Shown: positions 19,859-22,552 of the stretch, one piece after another
Layout of the letters: each line of letters opens with the position of its first letter
Position numbering within the stretch: position 1 is the first letter of the stretch
Origin: Larix sibirica
Lineage: Eukaryota > Streptophyta > Pinopsida > Pinales > Pinaceae
DNA: 22,552 nucleotides
NCBI GenBank assembly: GCA_004151065.3
Contig: NWUY0300015698.1
Location: forward strand, 15,400 to 37,951
Direction of reading: 5' to 3'
Notes under the pieces: generated by a model
Database searches by the model: none
What the model saw: only the letters and a program-made list of their open reading frames with translations
Told to the model about the DNA's origin: nothing
Position numbers and translations under genes: made by a program

Positions 19859-20404
19859 CTAAACTTGAAGCTTGACATAATGTTCCCCCTTGTCAGGTAC
19901 AAGATAAGAAGCAGTAAAATTTTCTACTGCAAGTTTCACTCTTACAAGTTTCTTCAGTGTCGAAAATTTATTTGAAGAATCGTTACGCTTCCCACAATGT
20001 TGACAAGGAGATTTCATATGGCCAGCTCAATCACAATGTTGGAATCTAGAACTTTGAATGGGTTGTTCATATTTTGACATTATTTCACTATGTGCTGGTG
20101 GCTTATAGGAATCATCTTCAACTTCAAAGAGATGATTATTCTGAACAAGCACTAGTTCAGAATGTTGATTCCTTTTATGTACATCATCCTCTTTGGCTTT
20201 TGAATCCTACAGATGATTGATGATAGTTTGGATGGTTTATTTTATGATTGTGATTGAGTTGTCTACAACATTAAGTATTAGAGTGTTCAACAACTCTAAT
20301 ATTTCTTTAGGTTGAGACATAATGAGGACTATGTGAGGTCTCTTGTGCAAGAAGGACCAAGTAGACTTAATCAACAAAATGAGGGCTTCTTGCAACTCTT
20401 CCAT
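19859..20404 (-). pseudogene. Gag-like ORF of an LTR retroelement, three internal stops
   Basis: A single frame of 181 codons runs from ATG 20404 (MEELQEALILLIKSTWSFLH) to TAG 19859 without frameshift, interrupted by TAA, TAG and TGA. It contains PKEILELLNTLILNVVDNS, then LVLVQNNHLFEVEDDSYK, and a nucleocapsid-like part near 20060-20000. There FQHCD, a stop, and AGHMKSPC fit a CX2CX4HX4C knuckle with the first Cys changed to Phe. CQHCGKRNDSSNKF fits a second knuckle with His and last Cys changed. The final Cys of the first is the first Cys of the second. The rest (KLAVENFTASYLVPDKGEHY) is unassigned. The spacing of Cys and His supports a retroelement gag. The exact family is unknown to me. 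Confidence 0.5.
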
Positions 20405-21600
20405 TTACAAACAAGACTCAACAGACTCAAACTCAAAAAATTGAAGGGTGTCGTTCTCAATCGAGAATGCACCCAGATACAATGCAATTCAACTCTCCTT
20501 CAGTTTGATACTTATAGAAAGCACAAGCAAGTACCAAAATGCACTAGAACTTACAAAAAAACACCAGTTTGTAAGTTACACTTCTGAATGCTGAATTGAT
20601 GAATCTGCTATACCTGAGTTCTTCTGTGATGACGATCTTCTTCTATGACTTCTTCTTTTGGAGCAGTTGTAGAAACAGTAGCAAGCTTGCTTGAATCCTT
20701 CAAATGTGCACACCAAACCAGTCCCAAATCTTCTCTAGAAGCTCAATACTGTAAACCAACTTCAACTTTCACAATTCCTACAATTTTAACAATATGTTTG
20801 GGAGAACAAAAAGAGGTGCAGGTGTATGTCTCTACGACCTTTAAAATAATTTTATTTTCCAGTACTCTATAAGGCTGCATAAGAGAGTCAATACAATCAA
20901 ATTTCAAAGTAGTTCTCTCTATGATAAATACTATTTCAAAGCTTATTACTCCAGTGGACTATGAATGCAATTAATGCAGAAATACTAATGCTCCAATAGC
21001 CTTCAAGCATACAAGCCACATAATACTTCAACAATATGCTTACAATAGCAACACTTCAAAACAAATTTACCAGTCATTCTTTAACGCGATAGCTTCAAAT
21101 TGATTCCAGGCATGCGCAGGTAGCATTAGTCTCCAGGTCTCCACGCAGCAGTGGGTTTCTCCATACAAATTGTAGCTCCATGCACACAAGAGGTCGTTCT
21201 ACGCTTGGATATTTGTAGATGAATGTCAGAGAATGGGTGTTCACGCAGCTACATCACCGGCTCTCTCAAATATGAAAGTGAACCAACGCACAATGAAGGG
21301 AGGTCGTTCACCAAGGAGGGCCGATAGAGGTCATCAACACAATAAACAGTCTCAGGATTCCAATCTTCAACAGCAGTTGTAGCACCAGTCAACAAAATAG
21401 GGTTTCATAGCTTCACTCAGTTTTTAAATGCAACTCCAATATTTAACCAAATCGCAGCAGTCGAGTGCCCACACCATCGTTGGAGATATCCCACGATAGT
21501 CTTTACATGATACTTTTATGTTCAAACAGAACTTTTGATCGATGTACCCCTTCTTGAAAAGAAGTTTGATATCTAATTTAATTATTTATTTTCCCGAGTT
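20405..21600 (-). other. Probable retroelement leader, non-coding
   Basis: About 1.2 kb upstream (minus strand) of the gag-like ATG with no long frame in that orientation. A TATA-like tctataagta (complement of about 20511-20520) lies ~110 bases before the ATG. aggtcgttc occurs twice (near 21191 and 21301). I could not find a second LTR or a tRNA primer-binding site. A 75-codon and a 91-codon plus-strand frame (20645-20872, 20312-20587) show no family features and are likely chance. Confidence 0.3.
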
Positions 21601-21977
21601 TCAAATTGATCTCCTTGGCCCATCAAATTGCATTCTAACCATTGTAGGAGTCATTGGAACGAACCATTCAACTAACCAAGATGGGACAAATATATAATAT
21701 TTCCTAGTGCGGGTGACAGCAAATAATCCTTTGAATCTTATTAAATCCTGAATTATCAACATGAACAGCAATGGGTTATCACCTTGCTATGGAAACACAA
21801 TAAATAGAACGCTACATTGGTATAATTGGGAACATCATATTGGTATAATTGCTTAAAGCTGGTAGTTGATGTTCATTATCCACAATCACATAGCTATACC
21901 AGCCTATATATAAATGAGGAAAAGGGGTTAACAATCGGGTGTAGTCATCTTATAAATCATTATATTATAAAAGTAAC
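21601..21977. other. AT-rich non-coding stretch
   Basis: No gene seen. A short direct repeat (attggtataattg at about 21816 and 21839) is visible. Confidence 0.4.

Positions 21978-22003
<26 letters not shown>
21978..22003. repeat. (AT)13 microsatellite
   Basis: Twenty-six bases of uninterrupted AT dinucleotide. Confidence 0.9.
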
Positions 22004-22008
<5 letters not shown>

Positions 22009-22552
22009 CAAAGAATATTATGTGTGGGATAAAAAGTAAGAATGTAATAATTACTTTTACAAAATACGAGGTTAGTTAATTGTCCAAAAGTGGTTCAAGA
22101 AGTTGAAGCCTCTTAAATGTATAATTGAATAATCATACAAGGTTGCAATCTTGGATATGTACTTCATTATACAATGGAATATGTATTAGTGTTGCTATAT
22201 AAATAATAATCCACTAATCTTTACTTAGGAAGTTATATGTAGATGTGAAAAATCAAGCTATAATGATTTTGGAAAATTAAAATAAAATTAATTTTATATA
22301 TACCTTGAAATAAATAAAAAGTTTTCTATATATTTATTGGTTATTTATTTACTATTGCATTATTAATAATATTGCTTATTGTATTGAGCTATTTGTTATG
22401 GGTTTGTTTCTCTTGTTATTTAGTTATTTGTTTGTTTAATATTGGAATAAGAATCATTGCATGTATTGTGTATTACTACAGTAATATTGCATTATGCTTC
22501 ATCATTAGTTTAATACAGTTACATTGGATTATTTAATTATTTGGCTTATCAT
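22004..22552. other. AT-rich right flank, no gene
   Basis: Strongly AT-rich, with runs such as tatttatttac and ttaataatattg. No frame, RNA gene or element boundary is supported. Confidence 0.6.

Noticed and set aside
21978-22003. Microsatellite as a regulatory TATA region
   Set aside because: A simple AT repeat with no gene on either side.
19213-22552. Paired LTRs and a tRNA primer-binding site for the gag-like element
   Set aside because: I searched by eye for another copy of the LTR-like ends and for a complement of the common initiator tRNA site and found neither.

Overview
The window looks like intergenic DNA from a large, repeat-rich plant nuclear genome. This rests on a plant-type LINE whose second ORF carries endonuclease, reverse transcriptase, a zf-RVT region and a C-terminal RNase H, plus long-decayed retroelements around it. 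A gymnosperm is a plausible guess but is not shown by the sequence. I see no intact host gene, no tRNA or rRNA gene, and no bacterial-style feature.

Layout. 1-329 is non-coding left flank. 330-9584 is a block repeated at 9957-19211 with a constant offset of 9627 and no difference that I found. Inside the block: (i) an old tandem duplication of about 775 bp with degenerate RNase H-like coding; (ii) a nearly complete LINE on the minus strand (1453-8622) inserted into the second tandem unit and flanked by a 15-bp target-site duplication; (iii) a 278-bp foldback element (9235-9512); (iv) the start of an LTR-like sequence. Only the first copy carries that LTR-like sequence to its end (9513-9762), followed by a polypurine tract read on the minus strand.

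The second block is bounded by single N characters at 9864 and 19212. The 23 bases before the first N are the same as the 23 bases after the second N. The simplest reading is three contigs in which the first and third overlap and the middle one is a redundant copy, so the two LINEs are probably one locus.

The LINE is dead but well preserved. ORF1 (DUF4283 plus CCHC knuckle) overlaps ORF2 by ATGA. ORF2 has recognisable endonuclease, RT, zf-RVT and RNase H segments, about 21 internal stops and one frameshift. A third, unrecognised reading frame of about 315 codons starts 61 nt inside the ORF2 end in the -1 frame and runs to a TAA. It is broken by three TAG codons and one frameshift. Internal stops across the element are overwhelmingly TAG, as expected from C-to-T decay of glutamine and tryptophan codons.

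19213-22552 holds a pair of diverged ~167-bp tandem repeats with foldback motifs, a broken gag-like ORF on the minus strand (20404-19859) with two degenerate zinc knuckles, a retroelement-like leader, and an AT-rich tail with an (AT)13 microsatellite.
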